DNA of 64,000 nt from Notospermus geniculatus (Eukaryota; Nemertea; Pilidiophora; Heteronemertea; Lineidae): contig NMRB01000080.1 in NCBI GenBank assembly GCA_002633025.1, positions 334,823 to 398,822 of the forward strand. The letters are read 5' to 3'. Below are positions 36,991-46,932 of this stretch, one piece after another (positions within the stretch are counted from its first letter, which is position 1; each line of letters begins with the position of its first letter). The notes under the pieces are model-generated. The model saw only the letters and a list, made by a program, of their open reading frames with translations. It did no database searches and was not told the origin of the DNA. The position numbers were made by a program, and so were the translations under genes.

Positions 36991-37173
36991 AGACCTGATC
37001 AAGGGAATTCCTGTATACTTGACATTCGATTTTCGATTGATATTTTCGGCCGGATGCTGGTGGATGAAAGTGATGCAGAAGAGCAGCGGAACAAAAACTT
37101 TGTGATGAACGGCGATGAAAGCCGTGGTGGGCACTATGACGACAGTGATTATCACCTATTTGCATTAAAATGA
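36991..37173 (+). CDS. Possible terminal exon, acidic C-terminus
   Basis: The plus frame runs from the end of duplication E to a TGA at 37171-37173 and is hydrophilic and acidic (GRMLVDESDAEEQRNKNF, then ESRGGHYDDSDYHLFALK). CpG density is clearly above the flanks. The acceptor is unclear: AATCAG or GCAAAG at the duplication edge both lack a pyrimidine tract. An internal ATG at about 37052 could start a 39-aa product. Minus-strand frames are also open, so strand is not certain. No family recognised. Confidence 0.3.
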   Translation, partial: RPDQGNSCILDIRFSIDIFGRMLVDESDAEEQRNKNFVMNGDESRGGHYDDSDYHLFALK

Positions 37174-37343
37174 CGATGTTCGTTAAAGGTTTCTTCCGCT
37201 TAATTTGTATTTTGTAAAATGAAAAGAATGAAGTCCGATGAGTTTGACAAGCAAGGCTTGCTGTATGTCTGGCTTTTTCTTGGCCATTGAAATCTGAAGA
37301 TCTAAGGCAAAGGCTGAGATTTATTTGAAGACTTCTGCTCTAC

Positions 37344-37508
37344 ACCAGGGGCCGGTTGCACAAAACTCATGTTAGCGCTAACATGGTGTTAGCGCTAACT
37401 TTTATGTTAGATTACGTCAAAATCCATTGTCATTTTACGTCATTTAACATGATGTTAGCGCTAACATGATGTTAGCGCTAACATGAGTTTTGTGCAACCC
37501 AGCCCTGG
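37344..37508. mobile_element. Foldback MITE with internal TTAGCGCTAA palindromes
   Basis: Outer arms GGTTGCACAAAACTCATGTT and its complement. Each arm contains two copies of the palindrome TGTTAGCGCTAACA or a near form, so the arms can pair internally as well as with each other. Confidence 0.8.
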
Positions 37509-37534
37509 GTCTTTTTGTCCCATCTTGTCAGTAA

Positions 37535-37880
37535 CAGTCTTCAACCTTCAGCTGATGTCCATCTGGTTGAAAAAATCATGGTGAATGGTATCCAGTCATC
37601 ACAGACATTTGTTTCTTTCAAGCACCTCTTCAAGGCGCTCTTGGCCCAAAATGGGCAATTCAGCTCTTGAGAATTTCAGGCATAAGGCCATCAATGGTAA
37701 ATTATCAATAGCAAGCCAACTTGTGGGAGAAGACTACCCTCGAAGTGCCAAAGGCTTTGCAGTTGATGAAGTACTTTGAGAGGTTCTGTCTTGATTATGA
37801 TGGCAAGGCACTCAATAAGACGAGTCAGCCCTACAGAAGTTGTGTTTGTGACAAAACAAGAACAAAGTCTTTGAATCAAA
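37535..37880 (+). pseudogene. Frame-broken coding remnant, unknown protein
   Basis: After a strong acceptor-like tract ending CATCTTGTCAG the plus strand shows protein-like sequence that moves through all three frames. ADVHLVEKIMVNGIQSSQ lies in the first, AINGKLSIASQLVGEDYP in the second and LMKYFERFCLDYDGKALN in the third, each ending in a stop near the next one's start. The codon pattern suggests a formerly single frame of more than 100 residues with at least two frameshifts. Surrounding DNA is full of inverted-repeat elements, so a decayed transposase is possible, but I do not recognise it. Confidence 0.35.
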
Positions 37881-38459
37881 TCTCAGTTTTTTTGCCTGTA
37901 ATTCTCATTTCATCCGAGAACCATCCTGTTGGCAAAGAGATGTGTTTAGAAAACATGTCATCAAAATCAGTCAAAATGGTCGCAATCTTAAGAACAATCT
38001 TTGTTAGGTCGTTCCGATTTACTGTCTCGAGAGTTCGTGAAAAGCCATTATATGTTCCAAGTACGGGCCGTAGTTGGCGTTATCAGGCAATAAACACACA
38101 AGATTGCCTCCGACGACCCTGTATAGTTCAATTATTCACTCAGACACGGCGACATTGAATGATCAACACTTCGATGGATGTGGACGACAGAGTAGAATTT
38201 TAGGATCATTAAGCTTTGTGTCTCTGGCTAGCCGCCATGAACTGCCGTGGCGCGACCAGATGTGAAAAAAGTCGACAATGGCTAATTTCTCAAGAGATTT
38301 GTCTGGATGTCTCGACAACAGTTCAAGGTTGAATCACATGAGATCCATTTGTTACAAGTCTACCCTTGTTCCAAAATCACAACATGTTGTTTGCAATGAA
38401 GTTTGTCTTGGGACGCACCATCTCCCTGGTGGATCTTTCTAGTCTGTTCTGCTGACCAG

Positions 38460-38600
38460 AGGCGATATTAACGAAGCCTTCGCAACTTTGCGTGCACCCA
38501 GGTCAACTCTTTGGCTGCACATGCCCTATTGTTCAATGACTGCCTTACAAAAGATTTGCGTGCATACAAAGTTGTGAAGGCTTCAAAAATATGGCCCCAG
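38460..38600. mobile_element. MITE of the ATGGCCC/GAAGCCTTCGCAA family
   Basis: Ends GATATTAACGAAGCCTTCGC and GAAGGCTTCAAAAATATGGC, with inner arms AACTTTGCGTGCAC / GTGCATACAAAGTT. It has the same structure as the element at 54383-54520, including the internal GCCCTATTGTTCA and ACTGCCTTACAA. Confidence 0.75.
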
Positions 38601-38658
38601 GAAAGAGAGCAAGGCTACCGGTATCCTTGTGTTGACCGCGACCTGTATTATTGACTTA

Positions 38659-38922
38659 TGGTGCCCATAGGTCGACATTGTGCCATGAAGCAACTCTACA
38701 GATCCGTCCCAGGTCCCCCCCCCAGGTCGACATTTCAGCAATTGACAGGAACTCAGAGCAACTGGCAGTTATACGTCGAACAACACGCTCAAGTAGCGGA
38801 TCCGGCAGTTGCTCGGAGACGCAAGCGCGCTCAGGTCGACAAAATCGGCAACTGATCAGTTACTCTGAGTTGCTTCCATCGCCAGAAAGCTAGTTGCCGC
38901 GAGTCGACCTGTGGGTACCTTT
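38659..38922. mobile_element. Foldback element with GGTCGAC ends
   Basis: GGTGCCCATAGGTCGACATT at the left matches the inverted AGTCGACCTGTGGGTACC at the right. Inner words GAAGCAACTC, CAGTTGCTCGGAGACGCAAG and ACTGATCAGTTACTCTGAG also occur at 26080-26195 and 28386-28515, where only part of the element remains. Confidence 0.7.
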
Positions 38923-40295
38923 AGGCACTAACCTCCGCATGAGAGTTCTCTAACTTGCACAAGTTGGATGCTTTTGTCACTGGTCAAGGAAACCATCAAT
39001 GATGAATTGGGTGTCTTTCCCTTCTACTCCTGCAATATGAAATTCTCAAGTACAGCCACCTTGTTCGTACACTGCCAACGCCTTCTCTGTCACTTCAACT
39101 TGGAAACTGAACCAGCAACATTACAGATGCAGGCACTGCATCACTTCACTGCACCACAATGACAAATACGTACATGTACATAGTGGTGGAGAAATTTCAT
39201 CCCAAATCCCGGCTAATTACTCCCCGAGTCCATCAGTACCATTAGCACGGGACAACCTTCGGCACAGACAACGAACGTAATAACCATCACCATTTCCCTT
39301 TTTTTCGGGATATTACCTCAGACAAGTTGATGTCAATGTCATTTTCTCCCTCATCAGACTAATTAATTAAGAAACAGACCTTGGAGTGACATCACGGATA
39401 AGCCAGTGGCCTAACGAGAAAAGCAATTAGTATATGCAAAATTTGTTGCCGTTTCTGAATATTGGACGTGAGCAAGAACGCAAAATGCACCGAAAAGGTA
39501 CACTACAACTTTATTTTTGCATTCAATTCTCTTAATTTGATTAAATTCCTGACAGAAGTTGAAAAGACGTCAAATGGACATAAAAAGATGTGGAAGAGAC
39601 GTCATACAGAATTATTAATCAGGCTGTCGATTTTGGGTTCAGAGTTCAAAAAGATAGTTGTATATACGTTTTAATAACAAATATTAAGTGGACAATTGTT
39701 GCTGTCGATTTTGTCTATGAAATGGAAGAAGAAATGTACAGCTTGTTGGCATTGCTCTACTCTCTAATATGATAGGCCTAACAGGAAAATGTCTCATGAT
39801 GTAATGATGAAAATTGTTTTGTTAAGTTTTTCATCTGATGCAGTTTTTTATTATGGAGTTGTACCAATCAACCCCCATTTCCTTGATTGCACTATAAGTC
39901 TGAAACCCAACAAGTATCGCTGTCAACAAATCTTACACAAGCGCTTAATTAAGATAGTAATTAATATCGTGCACTCATGAACGCATCAAGAATCTTCACT
40001 GCCTACTGATAATGAGGAAAAAACACTGAGTACTGTTTTCTGAACAGATCAAAACAGGAAAATGTTATTATAATTTGACGTCATGCTGAAAAAGATATTA
40101 ATCAATGGAATAAGGTTTCAAATCTGAATTTGACGTCAATAAAGACGTCCCACTCAGGTGGAGGTAATGGTCCATCCATGAACTTTACAAAATAAACACA
40201 TAAACGAAGTATTTTCGCAAAATTGGTCCTCAGATACCAAATGGTGACTCACAGTGACCTCATCTTTGGTTTTGCTTCACTGACCTTGTGGCAAG
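38923..40295. other. No gene supported
   Basis: Contains a plus frame of 64 codons at 38968-39162 with two Cys/His pairs, which could belong to the decayed coding region at 37.5 kb but has no splice sites. Otherwise AT-rich. Confidence 0.45.
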
Positions 40296-41012
40296 TAAGG
40301 ACCTCATCATTGGTGAGTTTGCCTTAACCTTGTTGGCAACTTTGCTCCATCAACCTCATCACTGGCAAAATACCTCAGCAACCTCATCATTGGCAAAGTT
40401 GCCCTCTTCACTGGCAAGGTTACCCTACCAATGTCATTATTGGCAAGGTTGCCCCACCAACCTCATCATTGGCAAGTTTACCTCACCAAACTCATCATTG
40501 GCCAAATGCCTCACCAACCTCATCATTGGCAAGGTTGCCTCACCCACCTCATATTGACAAGGTTGCCTCACCCACCTCATCATTGACAAGGTTGCCTCAC
40601 CCACCTCATCATTGACAAGGTTGCCTCACCCACCTCATCATTGACAAGGTTGCCTCATCCACCTCATCATTGACAAGGTTGCCTCATCCACCTCATCATT
40701 GGCAAGGTTGCATCACCCACCTCATCATTGACAAGGTTGCCTAACCCACTTCATCATTGGCAAGGTTGCCTCACCCACCTCATCACTGACAAATGTGACC
40801 CGTGACAGCAAAATGAGTTGGAATGCGCACAGAAGAAGACCCAAGGTGAACCAACGGTTTGTTGATTTCAGCATTGTCTGCCCTTTGTGAAATTTGATTT
40901 TGTTGATTTGTGTAATTCTTCTCTGGTGTCATCTTGGGTCGTCTTTCCGGCGTATTCCAACTGATTTTGGTGTCACGGGTCACAAATTTGCCCCACCAAC
41001 CTTGTCATTGGC
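40296..41012. repeat. 29-bp minisatellite interrupted by a MITE
   Basis: Units of GGTTGCCTCACCCACCTCAT plus CATTGACAA, cleanest at 40560-40780. The last decayed unit (CCCACCAACCTTGTCATTGG) lies beyond the inserted element, at 40990-41012. Confidence 0.9.
40794..40984. mobile_element. 191-bp MITE inside the minisatellite
   Basis: Ends TGTGACCCGTGACAGCAAAA and its inverted TTTTGGTGTCACGGGTCACA, arms pairing further through AGTTGGAAT. The terminal TGTGACCC resembles the element at 30000-30188, suggesting one superfamily. An AA or AAA duplication may flank it. Confidence 0.8.
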
Positions 41013-41477
41013 CAGTTGAAATCACAGCCTCTTTCATCGTTGTCAATTTTTCCACCTGACCCCAATGTTGCTGAATTCACTTTACGAAACACCTCTTTGG
41101 CTCAGTGGTATCGACTATCGCTGGTAGGCTAATTGTTTCAAAATCCTTCATTTCTGACAGTCAAGCACCACTCAAGCACTGCTTCTGCCACGCAAAAATA
41201 CTACAACAAATAAGGATACAACCATACTTCAAACATGTGTACCCAGTAATAGGAACACACTACATCCTGTCCCTTGGTCCCCAACAGGCAACAGACACAA
41301 TAACAGCTATTCATCTCATTTATGAGTGATAAGGTTCATACTGGTATTGGTCCCTAAAGGATGCCCAGAGGTTACTGCCAAGAGTCAGGTGTTGTTGCTA
41401 ATATTTACAGCCATGTACATCTCTTGTACTACATCAGGCCATGTGAATAGATTATGTGTTGCTTAACCACAGGATTT

Positions 41478-41980
41478 CACAGAAACTCATCTTTCATCAT
41501 GGTCAAAAGGAGAAACAATGCCAGTTTCAAGTCATGAAAACTCAACTTTCACCATGGTCAAAACAAGAATGGATGCCAGTTTCAGGTCATAGAAACTCAT
41601 CCTTCATCATGGTCAAAACAAGAATGGATGCCAGTTTCAGGCCATAGAAACTCATTTTTCATCATGGTCAAAACAAGAAGGGTGCTAGTTTCAGGTCATA
41701 GAAACTCATCTTTCATTATGGTCAAAACAAGAAGGGTGCCAGTTTCAGGTCTTAGAAACTCATCTTTCATTATGGTCAAAACAAGAGTGGATGCCAGTTT
41801 CAGGTCATAGAAACTCATTTTTCATCATGGTCAAAACAAGAAGGGTGCCAGTTTCAGGTCGTAGAAACTCATCTTCCATTATGGTCAAAACAAGGTTAGG
41901 ATGCCAGTTTCAGGTCATAGAAACTGATCTTTTGTCATGGTTAAAACAAGAATGGATGCCAGTTTCAAGTCACTGGGTCA
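41478..41980. repeat. 54-bp minisatellite
   Basis: Nine or so units of GAAACTCATCTTTCATCATG, GTCAAAACAAGAAGGGTGCC and AGTTTCAGGTCATA. Because 54 is a multiple of three, several plus frames stay open as an 18-residue repeat (HRNSSFIMVKTRRVPVSG). I treat these as repeat by-products. Confidence 0.9.
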
Positions 41981-42588
41981 AATTGAGCAATTACAAGGCA
42001 TGCCTTGCTGAAAGAAGTAATAAAATCTTCACATGGTAAACCACATGATGCTCAAAATCATGCAATTCTGGAGCCAAATTTTTCTTGATGCATTCAGACA
42101 AATAAAAAGTTTACCTACCCACCTTATTGCTAAATAACAATTGTTATCCCGAGGTTAGAGTGGTTGATTCCAGGATGAGACCATTCCAAATGCCATCCTG
42201 GCTGCAAATTCATAAGCACACGCAACTGGAAAAGAAGAAGAGGCATTCATCTTAGGTGTGTTTACCCATGAAATTGACAAATGGGTGTTGAATTGGATGG
42301 GCCAGAACAGGAGGTCGGATAATGGGGTTCGTGCCAAGGTAAAATGGACAAGGCAAGTTTCAGGTGAATGGAGTAAGTAATAGTAAACCTCGAAAATACT
42401 GGCACCTTCATTGGTGGTCACTTTCTTTGCAACTAGAGGCACCTAGAGCCATGTTAATGAAGCGTAAAGCTATTGTTTGCCTTGTTGTTCACACTCTACC
42501 TTACGAAAGAATTGCATGTGAAGGAACAGAGGCTTTGTGAATGAGCTTCCTGTTATGGGAAAAGCTACACCAAAATTCAAGTTGTAAA

Positions 42589-42760
42589 GGTGCCTCTCCA
42601 CGTGAGAGTTTTCTCGAGCAAGTTGGCTCTCTATGGGTAACTCAACTGCGAGCAATTGTTTATGTCATTGGTCCCAGCGTACGCCGTGAGGAACAAATAA
42701 TGGTGAATAGCCCATTGTGAGCCAACTTCTGTGAGAAAACTCTCACGTGGGGAGGTGCCT
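42589..42760. mobile_element. Foldback element, GGTGCCTCTCCACGTGAGAG ends
   Basis: The left arm GGTGCCTCTCCACGTGAGAG and the right arm CTCTCACGTGGGGAGGTGCC are inverted, with further pairing of AAGTTGGCTC and GAGCCAACTT. Confidence 0.75.
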
Positions 42761-42871
42761 TAAGGTCACAGAGGCCTGGCATTGCCAGGGGTCCAGCTTC
42801 TCCTTTTGATATGATAATGTTGGAGGAGCTTGATCCCAGTGGCAAAGCCAGGCCTCTCTGACCTTACAACT
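42761..42871. mobile_element. Foldback element, AAGGTCACAGAGGCCTGGCA ends
   Basis: The arms pair GTCACAGAGGCCTGG with CCAGGCCTCTCTGAC around a core with GATAATGTTGGAGGAGCT. It directly abuts the preceding element. A relative lies at 52487-52648, and a partial third at 52911-53050. Confidence 0.7.
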
Positions 42872-43252
42872 GCAATCCTGGTGCACTACTCACGTGTGGA
42901 GATAAGAATTGAAAAGGATATTGAAAACAGGAAAAGGGACAAAGAAGGGCATGATTTTCAACTTAACACTAATACATTCCAAGTGATATCAGAAGTGACG
43001 TCACTGTTTGTCAACGTCTGTTTGTATGTCATCAGATTGTAAATATTTTGATTGGGAGACAAAATGCAATAAGGATTATCTCTTTAATCCTCTGAGATAG
43101 ATTATCGCTGATTTTGATACAGCTTATTTCCTTCATGTTCTTTGCGATGTAAACAGCTAACGACCATCAGTAGGAACATCAGCAGTTCTGAATCACAGCC
43201 AAATCTGAAATCTGTCTGCAACAGGATGTCATATCACTTGTTTGTCAACAAG

Positions 43253-43974
43253 TGCAGTTGAACCTCCCTTAGTGGACACATCTGTCAGGTGGACACCCCT
43301 CTATTAAAGGTTACCTGAGAAGCTTTTATCGACTTCTGGTTTTCGGCGTAATACTATAGAGCATTAGTCAGGCAACATGAAACTGCAAACCGCATGAAAA
43401 TCGGGTCACCCATTACAAAGTTATGGCAATTTAAATAGGACCACTACACACCCCTGACAACCATGTCAGGCAGCGGAGAACAGCACATTTGATGTCATTG
43501 GATTTTGTAAACATGCAAAAAACATCAAAATAACTCATTTAACTTGGGCAGTTTGGTGTAGTTTTGGTGTGTTTTTCTTGTTCAGTCAGTCGTACTGCAG
43601 TTATTTCCCTCAATATGGATTCTGAGGGCAATTTTAGAATTTCTGGACAGCACAATTTACCTCACGAACCCGCCGCCTGGACAGCCATGGATACCAAGTT
43701 GTTTGGTTGTCAGGTAGAAACAACATCTTAAATTTGGTATAACACTGTAATTAATGGTCCAATTTTCATGCAACTTTCACTGAAATGATCTTTACTCCAA
43801 CATCTTTCCAGAGAGGCTGAGTGCTGGGAAGCTTCTCCGGTAACCTTTAAGGACAGCAATTTCAGTCCCAAATTGGCCATTTCTTCACCTCTGTAATCAG
43901 GACACCTTTCTACTGAAGACAGAATCTGTCGGTCCCATGGGCGTTCTTTTTAGAGAGGTTCTACTGTTGGATTT
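43253..43974. mobile_element. GGACACCT-family MITE, split by a nested element
   Basis: The left part (TTGAACCTCCCTTAGTGGAC...CTCTATTAA) and the right part (TTAAGGACAGCAATTTCAG...TAGAGAGGTTCTACTG) are the two halves of a family member of about 180 bp. They are separated by the TTAA element at 43308-43846. Confidence 0.75.
43308..43846. mobile_element. 539-bp TTAA-flanked element (piggyBac-like, non-autonomous)
   Basis: TIRs AGGTTACC(T/G)GAGAAGCTT are flanked by TTAA at 43304-43307 and 43847-43850. Related host MITEs read CTCTATTAAGGACA without interruption, so the target site and its duplication are known. A TTAA duplication is the hallmark of piggyBac-type transposition. No transposase frame is present. 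Confidence 0.8.
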
Positions 43975-44106
43975 TGTGAAAGTAATCAAGGACATGACAC
44001 GAAGTTCTTAAGTCCAAGTGATTACCATTTAGACGAGAGGATCTTGATGATGTCAACACGTGTCACGTTCATTCCTTTACCCTTTGACAATAACGAATTC
44101 AAAGGA

Positions 44107-44255
44107 ATTGTTGATCATGATCAGCAAATTTGTGTTATTGATGAATTCAATTGACAAAAGGTGATGACGTCAATAATGAATTTGAAGAAATTGTTGATCG
44201 TGATCAGCAAATCTGTATTATTGATGAATTCAACTGACAAAAGGTGATGACGTCA
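44107..44255. repeat. 83-bp direct repeat x2, each ending in a CRE
   Basis: Units start at 44107 and 44190, with ATTGTTGATC(A/G)TGATCAGCAA and GATGAATTCAA(T/C)TGACAAAA. Each ends in the palindromic CREB/ATF octamer TGACGTCA (44165-44172 and 44248-44255). Confidence 0.75.
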
Positions 44256-44417
44256 TCACAGGTAAAAGAACTCTGAAGGGACATGTGCAATGAATTAGGG
44301 CCTAAATGAACTAATCAGGAAGGTATCTTGTATCAAAGGGTAAGATGAACCTTTAAGACCAGTCAAAACAGAGGAAAAGGGCATCAGTTATCCGTGACAA
44401 TGGGACTAATTTCATGT

Positions 44418-44510
44418 CCAGGGGCCCGTTTCATAAAGTGACTTTAAGCTAATGGTACCTTTAACCAAATGGAAAATGCATTGAAGTCACTTTATGAAAC
44501 AGGCCCCTGG
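44418..44510. mobile_element. Foldback MITE, GGGGCCCGTTTCATAAAGTG
   Basis: CAGGGGCCCGTTTCATAAAG and CTTTATGAAACAGGCCCCTG are inverted, with a hairpin loop of about 40 bp. Confidence 0.85.
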
Positions 44511-44619
44511 GCCCGTATGCATAAAACATCTTAAGTGTAAAATGTCCCTTTTCTTTTGTTTGGAACAATAGTTTGAGGGAAATTTTACACTTAAGATGTT
44601 TTGTGCATACGGCCCCTGG
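44508..44619. mobile_element. Foldback MITE sharing its edge with the previous one
   Basis: GGGCCCGTATGCATAAAACA...AAGTGTAAAAT and its inverted partner ending GCATACGGCCCCTGG. It begins within the CTGGGCCC that ends the preceding element. Confidence 0.85.
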
Positions 44620-45509
44620 TTGGCAGCTGATGATTCTTCTACAGGAGGACAGGTATCATCTTTCTGTGTTGTGAAATTAAGAAGTCTTCAAGAGAAAGAT
44701 GCAAACAGAACAGTGAAGTAGAACCGTTGTTGTCAGCAACTTTAGGAGCCCAATTCATAATTCTTCACTGGTCAGTTGCAGAATGGAAAATGCTTTGTTA
44801 TTTCTCACCAAGCTGGTTTCAAACAAAACATCTTCCATTCTGCTTGGTCAGGAAAGCATGAATTGGCTTTCAGAAGCAAACACACTGCTTTTCAAATCAG
44901 CCCAGGTTTCTTTCTGGAGAAAACTCTAATAATTTCATAGAAAATATCCATAACCTGCATAATGCTATTGTCACAAGTTAAGGCCCAAGAGGTCAGTTTT
45001 GAGAAAACCCTTTCTAATTTTCTTATAGTAGGTCCATTGTGAAGACCCTACTGATTTCCTTAGATAGATTCTTTAGAAAGCCTGATGGCAGTGATGGTGC
45101 TAAGTTTGAAAGAAATATCCTTTGATCAAGTAAACCAGGCAAAACCAAGCCTCAACATGAGAAAAGACCATAATATGACAGAATAAGATGCTGACACCAA
45201 CTTCTGAAATGCACAGTAGACTGAACCTGGCAGATTTTGAATATTGTCAATTCCATCCAAACCCCAGACGCGGATACATCATATAAAGAAATAGAATTCA
45301 CTCGGTCCCAGAGCATAAATTGAAATTTCTGATTTTTGATTAAAATTGTTGATTTCCAATAAGATGTGATTGAAACATAGGTTGTGAGATATAATCTGAC
45401 ACAGAATGATCCCAGTCTCAAGCGACTGGATAATCGGAATATTGCTGGTCTGAGTAAGGAAGGAAGAGAAATGAAATGATTTGGTGAGGGAAATCCATAG
45501 AATATTACT

Positions 45510-45740
45510 TTACTTACTAGAATATGGCAATAAAAGTAAGATGACACTGCTATATTGCTCAATCATTGTATATGTCCACTTTTCAGAGTGGGGCAGCAGA
45601 AACATCGTACCTGTCACCTTCGTGGATCCTGATTGGATCCCCTGCTGAACTTGCTCTTCATGTAGGCCTAGAGAGGGCAACACTCCTTTACAATGCAGGC
45701 TTTCTCCTGATGCTCTGGTTTCCTCCTGCTGTACGGACAT
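45510..45740 (-). CDS. Possible exon, unknown protein
   Basis: The minus frame of 76 codons ends with a hydrophobic stretch (SSVILLLLPYSS) and meets a good donor, CTA|GTAAGTA, at about 45522. Its start (MSVQQEETRASGESLHCKG) overlaps the edge of an inverted-repeat element. An internal GACAG|GTACGA could also be a donor. No family recognised; low confidence. Confidence 0.2.
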   Translation of the reverse strand: MSVQQEETRASGESLHCKGVLPSLGLHEEQVQQGIQSGSTKVTGTMFLLPHSEKWTYTMIEQYSSVILLLLPYSSK

Positions 45741-45762
45741 TCAATTTCCCTGATGTTGTCTA

Positions 45763-45868
45763 CCTCAGGCACTTTCGAGTAAAAATCCCAGAAGTGAATG
45801 AGCTTAAACTGTGATTTTTACTCAAAAGTGCCTGAGGAAGACCCCGCTTGGGGTCGAAAATTTGCGAA
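45763..45868 (+). mobile_element. Inverted-repeat element with GAGGAAGACCCC...GGGTCGAAA tail
   Basis: ACCTCAGGCACTTTCGAGTA is inverted against TACTCAAAAGTGCCTGAGG. The right arm runs into CTGAGGA, a GACCCC/GGGGTC stem and GAAA. This order resembles a hammerhead ribozyme core (CUGANGA, stem II, GAAA), with one extra A before the stem. Related pieces lie at 52831-53117. Confidence 0.5.
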
Positions 45869-46088
45869 TGTCGGAGACGACTTTACTTATACTGTCATTT
45901 TGTGTGTCATTTTTTGTGCTCTATTTGAATACCTGATGTTTATATCTACACAGCTAATAATGCCCTTGGCACTTCGTTCATGATACAAGATTTGTAGGAA
46001 CTCCTGATAAGTACATGTAGGAAGTCCTGATATATAGTTCTGGACATTGAGAAAGCATTTGATATGATAGTAATAACTTGAGACCCAG

Positions 46089-46178
46089 TGGGTGATTTCA
46101 AAGTTGGTGTTAACACGGTGTTTACAATGCTTTAATGCATTGTAAACACCGTGTTAACACCAACTTTGAAATCACCCA
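46089..46178. repeat. Perfect 42-bp-arm palindrome
   Basis: Arms of 42 bp (TGGGTGATTTCAAAGTTGGT onward) pair without a mismatch around the 6-nt loop TTTAAT at 46131-46136. The outer CCAGT/CACTGG context suggests a compact foldback element of recent origin. Confidence 0.9.
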
Positions 46179-46932
46179 GTGTCTAGGTGACTCACGTCTG
46201 CATAAACTGCCAAACTAAACTCTGGGTCAAAGTCCTCTGACCCAACTCCATCACTTCAAATTCATTCGGATTTATTTTCGAGGCTTCTGGACAATTGCAT
46301 CTGTTGCTTGTGGGCTAAATGTATTCAACAATAAGATGAATCCACCTATTTGAGGCACCAAACAAAATGAATGCTACAAGCAACATTTTCTGTCGTAGCA
46401 GAAGAAGCAATAGAACAATGTGTTTAAAGTTCAGTGTTGATGGGTTAATGCACCCCCTCACACGATCCACATTACTTCTTTTGTGTACTTTTGACAATCT
46501 GCTCACATGCAGCTGAGTCAGCTCACCAAGAGCTTCACCAAAATGTTAGAGACGAGGCAGATGGCAGGGCCTCTCTGACTAGACCCATCAAATATTTCTT
46601 CGTTGCAACTTGTAATACTCTGAAATGTCCCAGGGGTACCACATGGGGATTATTGGCTGATATATACACTATATTAATGGCTTTCTTCCCCTATGGCACA
46701 AGGTCAAGGATTCATCACTAGATGAAGGAAATCACACAAGCTAAGTGCCAGGATGGATATCAGAGACCAGACTTTGCCCCAGAAGTCATATCGTCATCAG
46801 TAACCGACATTCAGGGCCCAAGTACATGGATGACATCACAGTCACGCCATTATGACCATACTATATGCATTATCAGATTCACTAAAAGGTAGTGGACCAC
46901 ATAAGCTTAAGGCATCACACTGCGTCCATTAA

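Larger units (their letters stand above)
30154..36991. repeat. Tandem duplication E, 3.1 and 3.7 kb
   Basis: Copy 1 is 30154-33264 and copy 2 is 33265-36991, abutting directly. Copy 2 is longer by a 149-bp internal duplication (33622-33919), a 241-bp transposon (34651-34891) and a segment of about 205 bp (35551-35755). Both carry the TATA box and small reading frame described separately. Confidence 0.9.

Noticed and set aside
40296-41012. CRISPR-like spacing of repeats
   Set aside because: Units are directly abutting degenerate 29-mers with no unique spacers, and the DNA is eukaryotic.
41456-42039. Chain of 60-82 codon plus frames with an 18-residue repeat
   Set aside because: By-product of the 54-bp minisatellite. 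Units carry frameshifting indels, so no long frame is kept.
45152-45562. 136-codon hydrophobic minus frame
   Set aside because: No splice or start support, and an overlapping frame with a better donor exists. T-rich DNA gives such hydrophobic frames by chance.
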